This document shows, piece by piece, positions 5,538-5,809 of a stretch of 5,809 nucleotides of DNA. Position 1 is the first letter of the stretch. Each line of letters begins with the position of its first letter. The DNA lies in contig URSO01000086.1 of assembly GCA_900550415.1 (NCBI GenBank), forward strand, positions 1-5,809, read 5' to 3'. A program made the translations under genes and the position numbers. Source of the DNA: an uncultured Collinsella sp. (lineage in GTDB: Bacteria > Actinomycetota > Coriobacteriia > Coriobacteriales > Coriobacteriaceae). The notes below the pieces were generated by a model. That model had not been told where the DNA came from. It worked only from the letters and a program-made list of their open reading frames with translations, and ran no database searches.

Positions 5538-5809
5538 ATGCAGGGACCGCACAGCATTTGCCTTTTGAACGATTCCTTTCCGCCGCTGATCGACGGCGTG
5601 GCCAATACGGTTGTGAATTACGCGCAGGAGCTGACGAAGCTGGGAGATCAGGCCATCGTGGTGACGCCGGAGCATCCGGATGCCGACGACCGCCGGTTTT
5701 CCTTCCCGGTAGCCCGGTATCCCAGCGTGGATACCCGGAAGCTGTTCGGGTATCTGGCGGGCTATCCCTTTTCCCCGGAGACGCTGCGCCAGCTCAAGGA
5801 GCAGAAGGT
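5538..5809 (+). CDS. N-terminal part of a GT4-like glycosyltransferase (cut by window end)
   Basis: Ninety codons are visible, then the window ends. The start MQGPHSICLLNDSFPPLIDGVANTV is the first beta-strand and loop of a GT-B fold enzyme: a short hydrophobic strand, then ND.FPP..DGVANTV, which binds the acceptor side in family GT4 enzymes. Next come a helix NYAQELTKLGDQ and a second strand AIVVTPEHP, as in other GT4 N-terminal domains. Relatives with this N-terminus in clostridia include diacylglycerol glucosyltransferases and other lipid or cell-envelope glycosyltransferases. The donor-binding C-terminal domain lies outside the window, so the substrate cannot be told. Codon use differs from mntP and ispD: CGG is 3 of 5 Arg codons and TAT 3 of 4 Tyr codons. 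This fits a different source genome, perhaps a high-GC Oscillospiraceae (inference). Confidence 0.75.
   Translation, partial: MQGPHSICLLNDSFPPLIDGVANTVVNYAQELTKLGDQAIVVTPEHPDADDRRFSFPVARYPSVDTRKLFGYLAGYPFSPETLRQLKEQK

Overview
The window looks like a piece of a gut-type metagenome assembly in which DNA from probably three different bacteria is joined. This taxonomic reading rests on protein style, codon use and gene order recalled from knowledge, not on a database search. Bases 1 to about 1035 look like a high-GC Bacteroidota (Alistipes-like). Bases about 1010 to 5467 look like a Coriobacteriia actinobacterium (Collinsella-like). From somewhere after 5467 to the end, the sequence looks like a Clostridia/Oscillospirales-type bacterium.

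Left segment (+ strand): the tail of an unidentified open frame (2-223) overlaps the start of a secreted or membrane-anchored TPM-domain protein with a zinc ribbon (220 to about 1035). That gene is cut off inside its glycine-rich C-terminal tail, exactly where the sequence becomes the 3' part of a cysteinyl-tRNA synthetase gene on the opposite strand. Both reading frames run open through the join, so automated calling would give two false fusion proteins.

Middle segment (- strand, read from 4662 down to about 1012): a tightly packed operon disA - ispD - ispF - cysS. It encodes the c-di-AMP synthase that scans DNA integrity, two enzymes of the MEP isoprenoid pathway, and CysRS. Successive genes overlap by 1 and 11 bases or are 3 bases apart, and each start has a Shine-Dalgarno sequence. 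disA starts with TTG. The order ispD-ispF-cysS near disA is a conserved neighbourhood in actinobacteria and firmicutes. cysS lacks its last few tens of codons because of the join.

Divergent from disA is mntP (4889-5467, + strand), a six-helix manganese exporter. The 226-base divergent intergenic region holds a possible promoter and a roughly 109-base leader. The end of that leader can fold so that the mntP ribosome binding site is buried in a stem, which is suggestive of RNA-level control. I do not see the usual yybP-ykoY manganese riboswitch core.

Right end (5538-5809, + strand): the N-terminal 90 codons of a GT-B/GT4-type glycosyltransferase with its own strong ribosome binding site, cut off by the window edge. 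I found no rRNA, tRNA, CRISPR array or insertion sequence. The most unusual signals are the assembly-type joins and the mntP leader; I do not see a new multi-gene system.
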